From Vibrio aerogenes (GTDB taxonomy: Bacteria; Pseudomonadota; Gammaproteobacteria; Enterobacterales; Vibrionaceae), in NCBI RefSeq assembly GCF_024346755.1, contig NZ_AP024861.1, positions 3,782,001-3,846,000 on the forward strand: a stretch of DNA of 64,000 bases, written 5' to 3'. Each line of letters begins with the position of its first letter. Position 1 is the first letter of the stretch. The notes beneath the pieces were generated by a model. That model was not told the origin of the DNA, did no database searches, and was given only the letters and a program-made list of their open reading frames with translations. This document shows, piece by piece, positions 8,501 to 15,976 of this stretch. A program made the translations under genes and the position numbers.

Positions 8501-9434
8501 CACGGGCAGTGATTACAAAACCTACGTGTACGAGCCCGGCACCTTCCGCCCGCTGGCCCAAATCAGCGGTGAAGGCAGAAACAACGGCGAAGTGTATTAC
8601 TACCATCTGGACCAAATCGGTACGCCCATCGAGCTGACGGATGTGCAGGGCCAAAGTGTCTGGTCGGTACAATACCGCGCTTACGGCAATGTGCTGACCC
8701 AACACACAGAAGAAATACAAAGTGCACTGCGCTTTCAGGGGCAGTATTATGACAGCGAAACCGGCCTTCATTACAACCGGCACCGTTATTACAGCCCCGG
8801 CACGGGACGGTTTACTACGATCGACCCGATAGGGCTTGCGGGTGGCTTGAATAATTATCAGTATGTGCCGAACCCGACGGGGTGGGTGGATCCGCTGGGG
8901 TTGTATGTTATTAAAGGTAGTCAATGTCAAGATAGTGCTGCCAGAAGAGCGAAGATTATTGATGCGATTGAAGAAAAAATGCAGCCTGTGATTGATTACA
9001 TTCACAAACTCGATCCTGATGCTCAGGTTGGTTTCCGGGGAAGTGTTGCTTCTGGTATGAAAGGGGAACATAAGAGGTTTGGTGGTCCAGATGGAGACAG
9101 AGTCCCTTTTGATGGTGAATATACACATAAAAACAAAGTTGCCGTACCTCATAACGGCCCTCAGGGATATGATGTAGACTTGTTTATTGTTAGTGATAAG
9201 CTTTATTCAAAATTTCCGAAGATACCATTCTTCAAAGATTTATCTAACATTGATGATAATATTGATGATATTCTGGAATCTGTAAGACAGTCTTTGAACA
9301 ACAATCCAGCCTTGAAGGGATTGAAACAGGAAAAAATGGATATACGTGTTTGGAGAGGAAAAGATATTATTAAAAAATTAAATAAGGGTGATACACAGGT
9401 TTATCTGGAATCAAAAATCAAACCTCAGAAGTAA
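5523..9434 (+). CDS. Rhs/YD-repeat toxin with nucleotidyltransferase-like C-terminal tip
   Basis: This polymorphic toxin has 1303 residues. Residues 1-108 are extremely lysine-rich and low complexity. From about 109 (CINGCPVSMVSGEELL) begins the DUF6531/RHS start, followed by many YD repeats (for example YDALGNLSQIAD and YDEFGRLMTEKRG). The hallmark core RFQGQYYDSETGLHYNRHRYY...GRF is near residues 1070-1100 and the DPLGL boundary at 1123-1127. The tip (1128-1303) has FRGSVASG at 1171-1178, YDVDLFIVSD with D1217 and D1219, and a further acidic strand KMDIRVW with D1273. This is the G-S...DxD...D pattern of the polymerase-beta nucleotidyltransferase fold. Rhs shells encapsulate and release such tips. 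I prefer the ATG at 5523, with AAGGAG upstream, over the longer open frame to 5391. There is no PAAR domain. The tip is A+T-richer than the shell, which suggests exchange. Confidence 0.88.
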   Translation: MAKKKLGKAVDWVKKIEEIIKIAQKDTKKYMPELKKAVTKGEGSFNKARKKKQKFGKKNKTKLTKEATSISRNGKSKTRLKITNNKKTKKLKRKGNTRNKKKTNKEKNICINGCPVSMVSGEELLTIEDVILPGAVPFTFKRTYRTSACEVKSYLGYGWSHTLSHQLEFTGDEVLWYDNENRVTSLLLPDEAISESTNPIAGATLYLSDKAGEFVLSAPELPFLHFKRQGNTGHLVRLSDNYNNELFIQYNQNQQPQAVVNPHGIALWLNYNEADLISSIELKTFSDTPDGREWQTQRLMHQYDYNESSQLISEQNEAGEGEYYHYNEQHVITGRQMAGGMTFGWEWEGESKDVRCTKHWSNTGFQASYLWDDEAHTVTVSYPDGSTEVYQHDEETNLINTTDPDGAVTTQEYNDDGQLVRSVDALGYETLHYYDDEGQRELTVLPDGTEISFEYLLGHLFKVTCGDATWRYFYNLEGDLTEKRDPLHQTTFYHYNPQGNLSRIAYPDGSEHQLSWNRLGMLIEERYPDGTTSQYRHDISGRVIYQKSSIGGVTQYQWDEADRLVKLIQPNGKSKTFCYNAYGKVTEVMDEAGRKTAYEYEENSHLLSRVTNPDGTSLSYLYDNPKRFVSQITNERGEAYNIDYFTNGLVKTETTFDGRQMHYAYDLLGQLLKKTEVGSEGTELVTEFTHDEMGRLSEKVLPDGNKVAYGYDESGNLASIDDGETPLAWKYDLLNRVTEEHQNWASNYFEYDVVGQVVKWQLPDAKVLHYQRGQGGLLNQISLDDHVLTRHLYQNGIESRRTQGAVISSFDYDTQGRLVHQSQSINGHQTRTRDYGYDALGNLSQIADSRFGDSYFDYDPLSRLKAVRGNLEEHFVHDATGNVLSQHLGRRQDELNLAEAGGNQLTFHGDSHYEYDEFGRLMTEKRGKNQSLITTYEYDCQHRLIQASMPDGTTATYTYDAFGRRTKKVVTDKAQTTTTTEFIWQGDNLIGEVTGSDYKTYVYEPGTFRPLAQISGEGRNNGEVYYYHLDQIGTPIELTDVQGQSVWSVQYRAYGNVLTQHTEEIQSALRFQGQYYDSETGLHYNRHRYYSPGTGRFTTIDPIGLAGGLNNYQYVPNPTGWVDPLGLYVIKGSQCQDSAARRAKIIDAIEEKMQPVIDYIHKLDPDAQVGFRGSVASGMKGEHKRFGGPDGDRVPFDGEYTHKNKVAVPHNGPQGYDVDLFIVSDKLYSKFPKIPFFKDLSNIDDNIDDILESVRQSLNNNPALKGLKQEKMDIRVWRGKDIIKKLNKGDTQVYLESKIKPQK

Positions 9435-9446
9435 CTATAAGTTTAA

Positions 9447-9896
9447 ATGGTTAGAATTATGAATTATTCATATAAAGCGCAAGTTGGAATAAGAATAGAT
9501 AAAGGAATTGATGAAGAGTGTTTTTCTGGAGTTGCAGCCAGCTTGTCTAATATATTTGATGAATTTTATTTTGAGCAAGATCACTCAGATCGTTATGATG
9601 ATTTTTTGGCTGTATATATTGCAAAGTTTAAAAATATTGAGTTTATGCTGATTGGTCCACCTTTAGACTATGAAGATTATGATCTCGATGAGGAGCCAGA
9701 TTATTGTCAATTGAATTTTGTTTTCAGAGTAAAAGGTGATCTGGAAATTGCTAATGAATATAAGAGTGATTTTATATCAAAATTGCTTCAGGATAAAAAA
9801 AATATCGCTTCAGAAAAAAGAATAGATGTTTCCAATGAAATGGTAAGGTTTATTAATAATAGTGGTGGTAATATTGAAGCAATTTTATTTGAATGA
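9447..9896 (+). CDS. Putative immunity protein for the Rhs tip
   Basis: This 149-residue cytosolic-looking protein has no signal peptide or membrane segment and is strongly acidic (for example YEDYDLDEEPDY). It begins 12 bases after the Rhs stop codon. I do not recognise its family. Position directly after a polymorphic toxin tip, small size, acidity and low G+C all fit an immunity protein that neutralises the nucleotidyltransferase-like tip; that role is inference. No good ribosome binding site precedes the ATG at 9447. A second ATG at 9459 (MNYSYK) is an equally plausible start. Confidence 0.65.
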   Translation: MVRIMNYSYKAQVGIRIDKGIDEECFSGVAASLSNIFDEFYFEQDHSDRYDDFLAVYIAKFKNIEFMLIGPPLDYEDYDLDEEPDYCQLNFVFRVKGDLEIANEYKSDFISKLLQDKKNIASEKRIDVSNEMVRFINNSGGNIEAILFE

Positions 9897-9916
9897 TTTT
9901 TATAATATTACTATTT

Positions 9917-11163
9917 AGGGTGACCGCATGAGTGTTTAACTTTTATTCATCGAGTTCAAACCAGCATTAAGGACGGCTTCCAACATGGATGTATTCATCA
10001 TGCAGCGTTTTTGCTTTCCAACAATGCTCAGTTTGGTTGGCTCTGAACGCAACATATTTAGACCAATATGACGTAAGCAAGAGAGGTTTTCTGCTCCGTG
10101 ACCCTTGTAAATCTGGCAAGCATCTTCGGCCATGGTGACATCTAAAACCCAGTGCATTGACTCTATGCCCCAATGCTCTCTAACTGCGCTTGCTGCTTGC
10201 TCTGCATTCAACTGCTTTGAGCTGATGTAGTAACGATACTCGAGCTCTGCCGCTTTGCCTTTTTGATAGCGGAAATTTTCTACCGTAACAATGGACTTAA
10301 GTCCTTTCCAACGTGAGAAATTACCATCGAGAGTCTCACTGCTTAATACGTATGCCTGACGGGATTCAATACGACCATGACCTTGCTCAGCCTCTATGCG
10401 CTCTGGCGCCGTTGCCCGTTGCGTTGCAAAAACTGCTTCGACTGCCTGACGTAATTTGCCCTGATTGTTTTTGACTGCAAGTAAGTAATCGGCACCTTGG
10501 TCGACGATCGTTTTCGCTATTTCGGTTTGACACGCCATTGCATCGATAGTGACCAAAGCACCCTTGATATCGAGAAGTTTAATCAGCTCAGGTATTGCTG
10601 TGATTTCATTGCTTTTCTCTTCTGTTTTAAGCTGTCCAAGCACCAACTTGTTTGAAGAGGCATAAGCACTAATCATGTGAATAGTGCTGGCGCGATCATC
10701 TCTGTTGTATGAGCCTCGAAGCGTCTTTCCATCGATAGCAACGACTTGAGACCATCAGTCAATGAATGCACCGCTGACATCCAGTCAATAAAGCAGGCGT
10801 GAAACGACTCTGGGTCAATTCTGGAGATGATACGGGCTATCGTATCATCGGCAGGGATGTCTTTAATAAACATATCATTACGCTTAAACCAATCATGATG
10901 ACCAAGAATGTATTCGCGAATGTCAAACCACCCTTTTGCTCCGGCAATAACGGCACATAAAGAGCCAAACAATACCTCAAACAGGCAATAGGTTACCTTT
11001 GCAGATTGGCGTTCATCTGTTACCGCATGGAAATATTCTTTAAACTCGTCAATGTGCATAATAGGAAGCGCTCTTTCATCAAAGGAGCGTATATGATCAC
11101 AGGGAAATATGATCGTCAACCTGATCGTTCTAATAGTTCAAAAAACGTTCGCGATCTTGCCCT
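9917..11163 (-). mobile_element. ISAs1-family insertion sequence (H-repeat type)
   Basis: The element is about 1.25 kb and carries one broken transposase gene. Its right end read inward is AGGGCAAGATCGCGAACGTT and its left end is AGGGTGACCGCATGAGTGTT. These are imperfect inverted repeats sharing AGGG, a CGC core and GTTT, and the right end resembles ISAs1 termini from memory. I could not find a convincing 8-10 base target duplication, so the exact ends and the insertion event are uncertain. ISAs1 includes the H-repeats that accompany Rhs elements in E. coli, so its location beside an Rhs gene fits. Confidence 0.75.
9936..11059 (-). pseudogene. ISAs1-family transposase, frameshifted
   Basis: Two minus-strand frames together make one transposase. 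The first starts at MHIDEFKEYF (11059) and carries the N-terminal DDE_Tnp_1-associated domain (CLFEVLFGSLCAVIAGAKGW, DDTIARIISRIDP). The second continues with MISAYASSNKLVLGQLKT, VTIDAMACQ and the catalytic-domain end REHWGIESMHWVLDV. Between them the expected VAIDGKTLRGSYNRDD is present but in a different frame, so one base, probably a G in AAGTCGGTTGCT, has been lost near 10742. ISAs1 elements are not known for programmed frameshifting. The element is therefore probably unable to transpose by itself, unless the shift is a sequencing error. The longer upstream frame to 11119 adds unconserved residues. Confidence 0.85.
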
Positions 11164-11164
11164 G

Positions 11165-11230
11165 GGAATATACCTCACATTGGTGGGGCATCTAAGTTAC
11201 GCAATAATGGATAAAATTCAGTATGACTGA
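11165..11230 (+). other. Possible 21-residue C-terminal stub of a displaced toxin
   Basis: Just right of the insertion sequence the frame GIYLTLVGHLSYAIMDKIQYD ends in a stop that overlaps the start of the next gene (ATGACTGA). That eight-base overlap is typical of a toxin followed by its immunity gene. Only 20 bases separate the left end of the insertion from the previous immunity gene, so the rest of such a toxin is absent. This is speculative and may be a chance open frame. Confidence 0.25.
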
Positions 11231-11813
11231 TAAATTTCAAAACTTAATCAACCTGGGTATTCGTCCGCTAAAGAATGCCCAGTCAGATTTAAAGCAATAT
11301 TTAAAAAATCATCAAGCCGCAGCTTCTGATTTACCCGAAGACAAAGGTTACAGAGATTTTTTGAACCATTTCTCCCAAACCAGTGTTTTTGACAAGGAAG
11401 TTTGTTTCACAGGTCAAGAGGCTTCTGCTTTTTCAGATCATGGCAAGGAGTTTCTGGAAGCATTGTTTGCAGAATGTGAAGATTCAAATAATGACTTATT
11501 TTCTCTGAGAGAAAAATATGCGGAGCAACTCCCGGACAACCTGTTTGTTATTGGAGAAGTTACAGGAGGGAACCTTATCTGTTTAGATAAAAACGCCGGT
11601 GATTCAGTGAAAGTTTGGGACAGAACCGTTTCAGGAGATTTAAGCCAAAGCTTATTTCATATCGCTGACAGCTTTCTTGATTTTATTGATTTACTGGAAG
11701 AAACTCAGGACGATGTTTCTGATAACTCAAATGCCCCCAAAGTCGTTAACTACACGCCTTCAGAGATTATGAAAGCTAAAGTTGCTGAATATCTGAAAAA
11801 GCAAAACAAATAA
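11223..11813 (+). CDS. SMI1/KNR4 (SUKH) family orphan immunity protein
   Basis: This 196-residue soluble protein has features of the SUKH superfamily, from memory: a central NLFVIGEVTGGNLICLDKNAGDSVKVWD strand-turn region matching the hG...h.hD......hhhWD signature, and a following LFHIADSFLDFIDLLEE helix. SUKH proteins neutralise diverse polymorphic toxins, often nucleases. It sits downstream of the Rhs gene but is separated from it by the ISAs1 element, so it has no intact partner toxin here. I infer an orphan immunity gene left from a displaced tip module. The ribosome binding site is weak. A perfect 10-base-pair hairpin follows the gene at 11851-11876. Confidence 0.78.
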   Translation: MTDKFQNLINLGIRPLKNAQSDLKQYLKNHQAAASDLPEDKGYRDFLNHFSQTSVFDKEVCFTGQEASAFSDHGKEFLEALFAECEDSNNDLFSLREKYAEQLPDNLFVIGEVTGGNLICLDKNAGDSVKVWDRTVSGDLSQSLFHIADSFLDFIDLLEETQDDVSDNSNAPKVVNYTPSEIMKAKVAEYLKKQNK

Positions 11814-11850
11814 GTGTTTTGACGAGCCCTGTCATTTCTATATCGTCAGC

Positions 11851-11876
11851 CAGTACACCCGACAAAGGGTGTACTG
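11851..11876 (+). terminator. Perfect hairpin after the SUKH gene, possible terminator
   Basis: CAGTACACCC and GGGTGTACTG form a perfect 10-base-pair stem with a six-base loop GACAAA, 37 bases past the SUKH stop codon. No uninterrupted T tract follows directly; ATATGTCGGTTTTA lies downstream. It may be a weak terminator or an RNA-stabilising structure. Confidence 0.45.
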
Positions 11877-12006
11877 ATATGTCGGTTTTACCTGTAGAAC
11901 AGCCAAATCTCTGGTCTTGCATGATATCAGTCACAAGCATATCGGCATTTCGCCAGAATATGCCATAATAACCCCTCACCCTATTCTACCGGCAAGGAAT
12001 CGTTCC

Positions 12007-13023
12007 ATGAAGACACCAAGACTGCTGATCATCCTTCTGACCATGCACTTACTTCAGGCATGCAGTCTTCCTGTATCATCTCCTCAGCCGGGGAAAAGAG
12101 ATGTTTCTCTGGAAAATCTGGCCAATATTAAAACACCAGATATTCTCTTTCGCGGGCGGATAACCATTGGCCCGAAAAGCAGTTCTTTTTCTCCTTGTGG
12201 CAGTCGTCAGCAATATCTGCTTCATTTGACTCCGGCCATGCAACGTACATTGATGACCATGGCAAAAACACCCTATCAGGAAATTTATGGGGAAGTTTTT
12301 GGTCATCTGGCGATTCCCAGTCTGACCGGCTATAACGCTGACTTTCAGGCAATGCTGGTCACGAAGCAGCTCAATTATGCCACCCCGGACTCACTGAAAT
12401 CTTGTAGTCAGGCTTATCAGCCAACGCAGGCCAGTGGTATTAAACCGGTTTGGTCTGTGATGCTTTCAGGGCAAAAAGTCATTGCGACACTGCCCGGCCA
12501 GACAAACCAGCAATGGCATTTACAGCAAATTCAGACCCAGGCCGACAGGCGACTGTATCTGACCAGTCAGGGACAGCTGTCTCTGACACCAGAGACCTGC
12601 AGACCCGATAAAAGCCAGGTATACGGCTGGACAGCGACACTGACACACAATAAACAGCGCCGTTATGGATGTGCCCGTCTGAGTAACATTGACGCTTCCC
12701 GATCATGGGTGGGCACTTACTTTGCTTCATCGACCAAAAGCAACAACTTTTCAGTCACACTCCATTTATATCCGGACCATAGCGCAAGAACCTTATATAC
12801 CTATACCAATGACCCGGCTCCTTTGATTGAAACCGGGTTCTGGCAAGCGCTGAATGATCATCAGGTTCAGGTTGTAATGACTCAGCATCAGCAACAATAT
12901 CTGTTATCCCAGCGAATTTTCAGCCGTGACGGTGACAAGCTCCACACTCAGAAAGAGCAGGTTGGTGCACAAATTTACCAGATTAACAATGGTGGCCTGA
13001 CACTCTACAGGGAGAAAAAGTGA
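12007..13023 (+). CDS. Predicted lipoprotein of unknown function
   Basis: The 338-residue product starts MKTPRLLIILLTMHLLQAC, a lipoprotein signal with lipobox LQAC, so it should be anchored by an acylated cysteine to the inner or outer membrane. The start at ATG 12007 follows AAGGAATCGTTCC; the open frame extends upstream without further support. An N-terminal region (FRGRITIGPKSSSFSPCGS) and a C-terminal region (ARTLYTYTNDPAPLIETGFWQ) are reminiscent of copper-sensing or NlpE/META-like lipoproteins, but I cannot assign a family. Two cysteines near FSPCGS and LKSCSQ could pair. It overlaps tapT by four bases (GTGA) and is probably cotranscribed with it, though no functional link to tRNA modification is known to me. 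Confidence 0.8.
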   Translation: MKTPRLLIILLTMHLLQACSLPVSSPQPGKRDVSLENLANIKTPDILFRGRITIGPKSSSFSPCGSRQQYLLHLTPAMQRTLMTMAKTPYQEIYGEVFGHLAIPSLTGYNADFQAMLVTKQLNYATPDSLKSCSQAYQPTQASGIKPVWSVMLSGQKVIATLPGQTNQQWHLQQIQTQADRRLYLTSQGQLSLTPETCRPDKSQVYGWTATLTHNKQRRYGCARLSNIDASRSWVGTYFASSTKSNNFSVTLHLYPDHSARTLYTYTNDPAPLIETGFWQALNDHQVQVVMTQHQQQYLLSQRIFSRDGDKLHTQKEQVGAQIYQINNGGLTLYREKK

Positions 13024-13613
13024 GTAAATGTTCACATTGCGGACTTCAGTACCAGTGTTTATGTGATGAGATTCCTCATCTGAGTACATCTCTTCATTTA
13101 TCATTGCTGATGCATGAACAGGAAGCTCGCCGGGATACCAATACCGGCCGCTGGCTCGCTGATATGTTTCCTTCATGCCAGATTTATCAATGGCAGCGGC
13201 TTCAGCCTGCTCCCGGTTTGGAACAGCAACTGGAACACAGCGAGGCATTGCCACTATTACTTTTCCCTTCACAAGAAAGCCTGTCACTGTCAGAAGGATT
13301 GGCAATGGCCGGGCAAAGCAGCAAAACACCGCATTTTATCGTGCTCGATGGCACCTGGCAGGAAGCAAAGAAAATGGAAAGGAAGAGTCAGTGGTTAAAA
13401 GAGGTGCCACGGGTACAACTCAGTCCATCTCAGGCATCAGAGTATCGTTTGAGAAAGAACCAGCAATCCGGTGAACTGTGTACACTGGAAGTTGTGTCTG
13501 AACTGTTGAGCCAGTTAAACCAACCGGAGGCAGCAGCGGCACTCCGGCTGTTTTTACAGCGGTTTATGGCCAGATTGCAGACTGATAAAAGCGGCCACGC
13601 ACTGCAAATCTGA
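13020..13613 (+). CDS. tapT: tRNA-uridine aminocarboxypropyltransferase (DTW domain)
   Basis: The family uses S-adenosylmethionine to add a 3-amino-3-carboxypropyl group to uridine 47 of some tRNAs (acp3U), as shown for E. coli TapT/YfiP. The 197-residue protein has an N-terminal zinc-type cysteine cluster (CSHCGLQYQCLC) and the defining DGTW motif (IVLDGTWQEAKKM), then RLRKNQQSGELCTLE, which is conserved in the family. The start codon is GTG at 13020, overlapping the upstream lipoprotein stop by four bases, with GGGAG just before it. The product is cytosolic. Vibrio homologues can form more than one DTW paralogue group, so the exact tRNA position is inferred. Confidence 0.85.
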   Translation: MSKCSHCGLQYQCLCDEIPHLSTSLHLSLLMHEQEARRDTNTGRWLADMFPSCQIYQWQRLQPAPGLEQQLEHSEALPLLLFPSQESLSLSEGLAMAGQSSKTPHFIVLDGTWQEAKKMERKSQWLKEVPRVQLSPSQASEYRLRKNQQSGELCTLEVVSELLSQLNQPEAAAALRLFLQRFMARLQTDKSGHALQI

Positions 13614-13615
13614 AA

Positions 13616-14338
13616 TTATTCAACCAACAGCAGCAACTCATTCAGCTGGTGAATTTCAACATCCGGCAGCAACCGGGAGCGTTTAGCCCGGCTCAAACTT
13701 CGTGTGCCACCGACATTCATCCAACAGGCACTAAAACCGTTTAATTTTGCCCCGGCGACGTCAGTTCTCAGGTGATCACCAATGTGTAAAATCTGTCCGG
13801 CCGGACAGGATAGCGCTTGTCTGGCTTTGATAAATAAGTCTGAATGGGGCTTGGAAAATCCGTCCGGACCTGCTTTTAACGTTTGTTGAAAATAGGATGA
13901 CAAGCCAATCTTTTCCGGACTGGCATTCCCGTTGGTAATCGCAATCAAAGGAATTTTTTCAGCCAGTGTCTGCAACACCTGGTGAGTCTCTTGGGGTACA
14001 TGAATCTGATTACGCCAGTACAACACTTCGACGATCGCATCTCTTGCCACTGCTGTTGCTTTTTCTTCATCGTAACCCAATGCCTGCATACCACGACAAA
14101 TACTCTGAAAACGCCATTGAGTGACATCATGGATAATCTCCGGATATTCTTCCCGCAGGGATTGTTTTTGCTGCTGCCACCACGATAGCGGACAGGAAGC
14201 AGTCACCGGATGATGCGTATGCATCCACGCCATCAGTTTTTTTTCAACCTGCCGGATGACCGGTCCGTTATCATACAGCGTGTCATCGAGATCAAAGGTC
14301 ATTGCCCGGATACGAGGCATGTTACGATAATAATGCAT
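13616..14338 (-). CDS. yigB: HAD phosphatase YigB
   Basis: This 240-residue haloacid-dehalogenase hydrolase is colinear with E. coli YigB. YigB dephosphorylates 5-amino-6-(5-phosphoribitylamino)uracil in riboflavin synthesis among other substrates. HAD motif I is TFDLDDTLYDNG, motif II is AITNGN, the lysine is in AGPDGFSKPHSDLF, and motif IV is HIGDHLRTDVAGA. The segment EIIHDVTQWRFQSI is characteristic of the YigB branch. It lies three bases after xerC on the same strand, as in E. coli, and is the last gene of the lptM-lysA-dapF-xerC unit. Confidence 0.9.
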   Translation of the reverse strand: MHYYRNMPRIRAMTFDLDDTLYDNGPVIRQVEKKLMAWMHTHHPVTASCPLSWWQQQKQSLREEYPEIIHDVTQWRFQSICRGMQALGYDEEKATAVARDAIVEVLYWRNQIHVPQETHQVLQTLAEKIPLIAITNGNASPEKIGLSSYFQQTLKAGPDGFSKPHSDLFIKARQALSCPAGQILHIGDHLRTDVAGAKLNGFSACWMNVGGTRSLSRAKRSRLLPDVEIHQLNELLLLVE

Positions 14339-14341
14339 AGT

Positions 14342-15274
14342 TCAGCTTTCCCGTTTCTTCTTCGCACGTGGATGAGCCTGATCATAAACATTCGCCAAAT
14401 GCTGAAAATCAAGGTGAGTGTATATTTGAGTTGTTGAAATATTTTCATGCCCCAGCAGTTCCTGAACCGCACGTAAATCATGACTTGATTCAAGAATGTG
14501 AGTCGCAAATGAGTGACGGAGCTTATGGGGGCTGATATGGCTGGAAACAGACTGTTTAATTCCCCACTCAGCCATACGCTTTTGTACATTCCGGTGAGAA
14601 ATTCTGCACCCCCGTTTAGAAATGAACAGCGCAGGCTCATCGGCGAGAACCCATTGGGCCCGGAAAGGAATCCACCGGCGGATCCATTCAGCTGCCAGAC
14701 CAGTAAACGGAACTTTACGCTCCTTATCACCTTTGCCCACCACCCGGAGCTCTCCCTGATCAAATGACAGGTCAGCAAGATTGAGGCTCACCATTTCAGC
14801 CAGTCGTAAACCCGCGCCATACATCAATTCCATCATCGCCCGGTCACGAACAGCCAGCGGATCATCCTCATTGACCTCAAGCAATTGAGCCACTTCATCG
14901 ACATCCAGATTTTTTGGCAAAGGGCGTTTTTTCTTTGGTGCAGAAACACCTTTCGCAGGGTTGGCTGGCAATTCTCCGCGCAGGATCAGGAAATCAAAAA
15001 AACTTCGCAGTGATGATAACCGGGTCCCCACACTGCTGGCCTTCATCCCCTCACGCATTCCCTGAGCGGCAAGCTGTCTGACCCAGGATGCATCGACCTG
15101 CTGCCAGGATTTGAGCCCCCTTTCTGCTAGATACTCAGCCATGTGGACCAACTGCTGCCGGTAATTCTGGCGGGTATGAGCACTCAGTCCTTTCTCATTT
15201 CGCATGTAATCATCGAAACGGTTCAGGGGCTGAAGGAGTGTTTCCGGTAACACTGAAGCCGACGTCTCATGCAT
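14342..15274 (-). CDS. xerC: Tyrosine recombinase XerC
   Basis: XerC acts with XerD at the dif site to resolve chromosome dimers. The 310-residue protein has the N-terminal SAM-like core-binding domain ([19 protein letters not shown]) and the catalytic domain with all six expected residues: R in GAGLRLAE, K in [10 protein letters not shown] and R in [13 protein letters not shown] in LLGHENIS and nucleophile Y in TQIYTHLD. I start at the ATG 15272-15274, one base after the DUF484 stop. A TTG ten codons upstream would also be in frame. In vibrios XerC/D also serve integrating phages such as CTX. Its operon position after the DUF484 gene matches E. coli. Confidence 0.95.
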   Translation of the reverse strand: MHETSASVLPETLLQPLNRFDDYMRNEKGLSAHTRQNYRQQLVHMAEYLAERGLKSWQQVDASWVRQLAAQGMREGMKASSVGTRLSSLRSFFDFLILRGELPANPAKGVSAPKKKRPLPKNLDVDEVAQLLEVNEDDPLAVRDRAMMELMYGAGLRLAEMVSLNLADLSFDQGELRVVGKGDKERKVPFTGLAAEWIRRWIPFRAQWVLADEPALFISKRGCRISHRNVQKRMAEWGIKQSVSSHISPHKLRHSFATHILESSHDLRAVQELLGHENISTTQIYTHLDFQHLANVYDQAHPRAKKKRES

Positions 15275-15275
15275 A

Positions 15276-15965
15276 TCACGAACGCTTCCAGGGTAAAATA
15301 TCAATCAGGTGGGACAGAACCACCCCGAGATGAGACAAAAATAGCGTATCCATAGAAGGCTGGAAATGCCCGCCATCTTCGCTGGAAAAAGCCAAAATGC
15401 CATTCATCTTGCGGGACGTCAGTGGCAGAACAACATAGGAGCCAAATTCAGGTGAGACCGACTGGGGACCAAACAGTCCAACCCGATCGATTTTTCTCAT
15501 TCTGCCCAGATAAGCCTGACCACCGTGAATGTAACTGCGGGAAAAGTTATGCCAGTAATCCATATCTAACTGATACTGACTCACCGACAGCGGCGCGGAT
15601 AAACGGATATAAGCTTTCAGATTGATATCAGCTGCTTTTTGCTCAACCAGCCGAATCACCTCAGACAGTTCATCACAACGCAGGATGTCTTCCTGTAGCA
15701 TCATAAAGTGCTGAAATGTACGATCATTACCGGCGGCAAGCGACATTAAAGCTGTTATTTCTTCCTCAAGTGACTCAATCCGCTGGCGCTGACGACGCAT
15801 CTGGATATGAGCCAGAGAGACAGCTCCCGGCTCCTGCGGCAAAGTCAACCGCTCAGCCAGTTCCGGACGATGGATAAAAAAATCAGGATGATGGCGAAGA
15901 TACTCAGCCACCACCTCTGCTGTCAGTGCATCACTTTCTTCAATTTCTATATCAGTGCTAGACAC
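15276..15965 (-). CDS. DUF484 family protein
   Basis: This is a 229-residue cytosolic protein of the DUF484 (YigA) family, which always travels with dapF and xerC. It opens with an acidic helix and [20 protein letters not shown], followed by a short coiled coil ([20 protein letters not shown]) and a GAF-like domain ([39 protein letters not shown]). The function is not established. I choose the GTG at 15965, placed four to five bases after AAGGGA. The frame extends to a TTG at 15983, which overlaps the dapF stop. The gene is translationally close to both neighbours. Confidence 0.88.
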   Translation of the reverse strand: MSSTDIEIEESDALTAEVVAEYLRHHPDFFIHRPELAERLTLPQEPGAVSLAHIQMRRQRQRIESLEEEITALMSLAAGNDRTFQHFMMLQEDILRCDELSEVIRLVEQKAADINLKAYIRLSAPLSVSQYQLDMDYWHNFSRSYIHGGQAYLGRMRKIDRVGLFGPQSVSPEFGSYVVLPLTSRKMNGILAFSSEDGGHFQPSMDTLFLSHLGVVLSHLIDILPWKRS

Positions 15966-15976
15966 AATATCCCTTA

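Noticed and set aside
8106..9152. 348-codon minus-strand ORF opposite the Rhs 3' end
   Set aside because: It is the antisense shadow of the Rhs reading frame; the plus-strand frame carries all conserved motifs.
10673..11119. Programmed frameshift producing the ISAs1 transposase
   Set aside because: No slippery heptamer lies at the join, and ISAs1 elements normally have one continuous frame; a one-base deletion is simpler.
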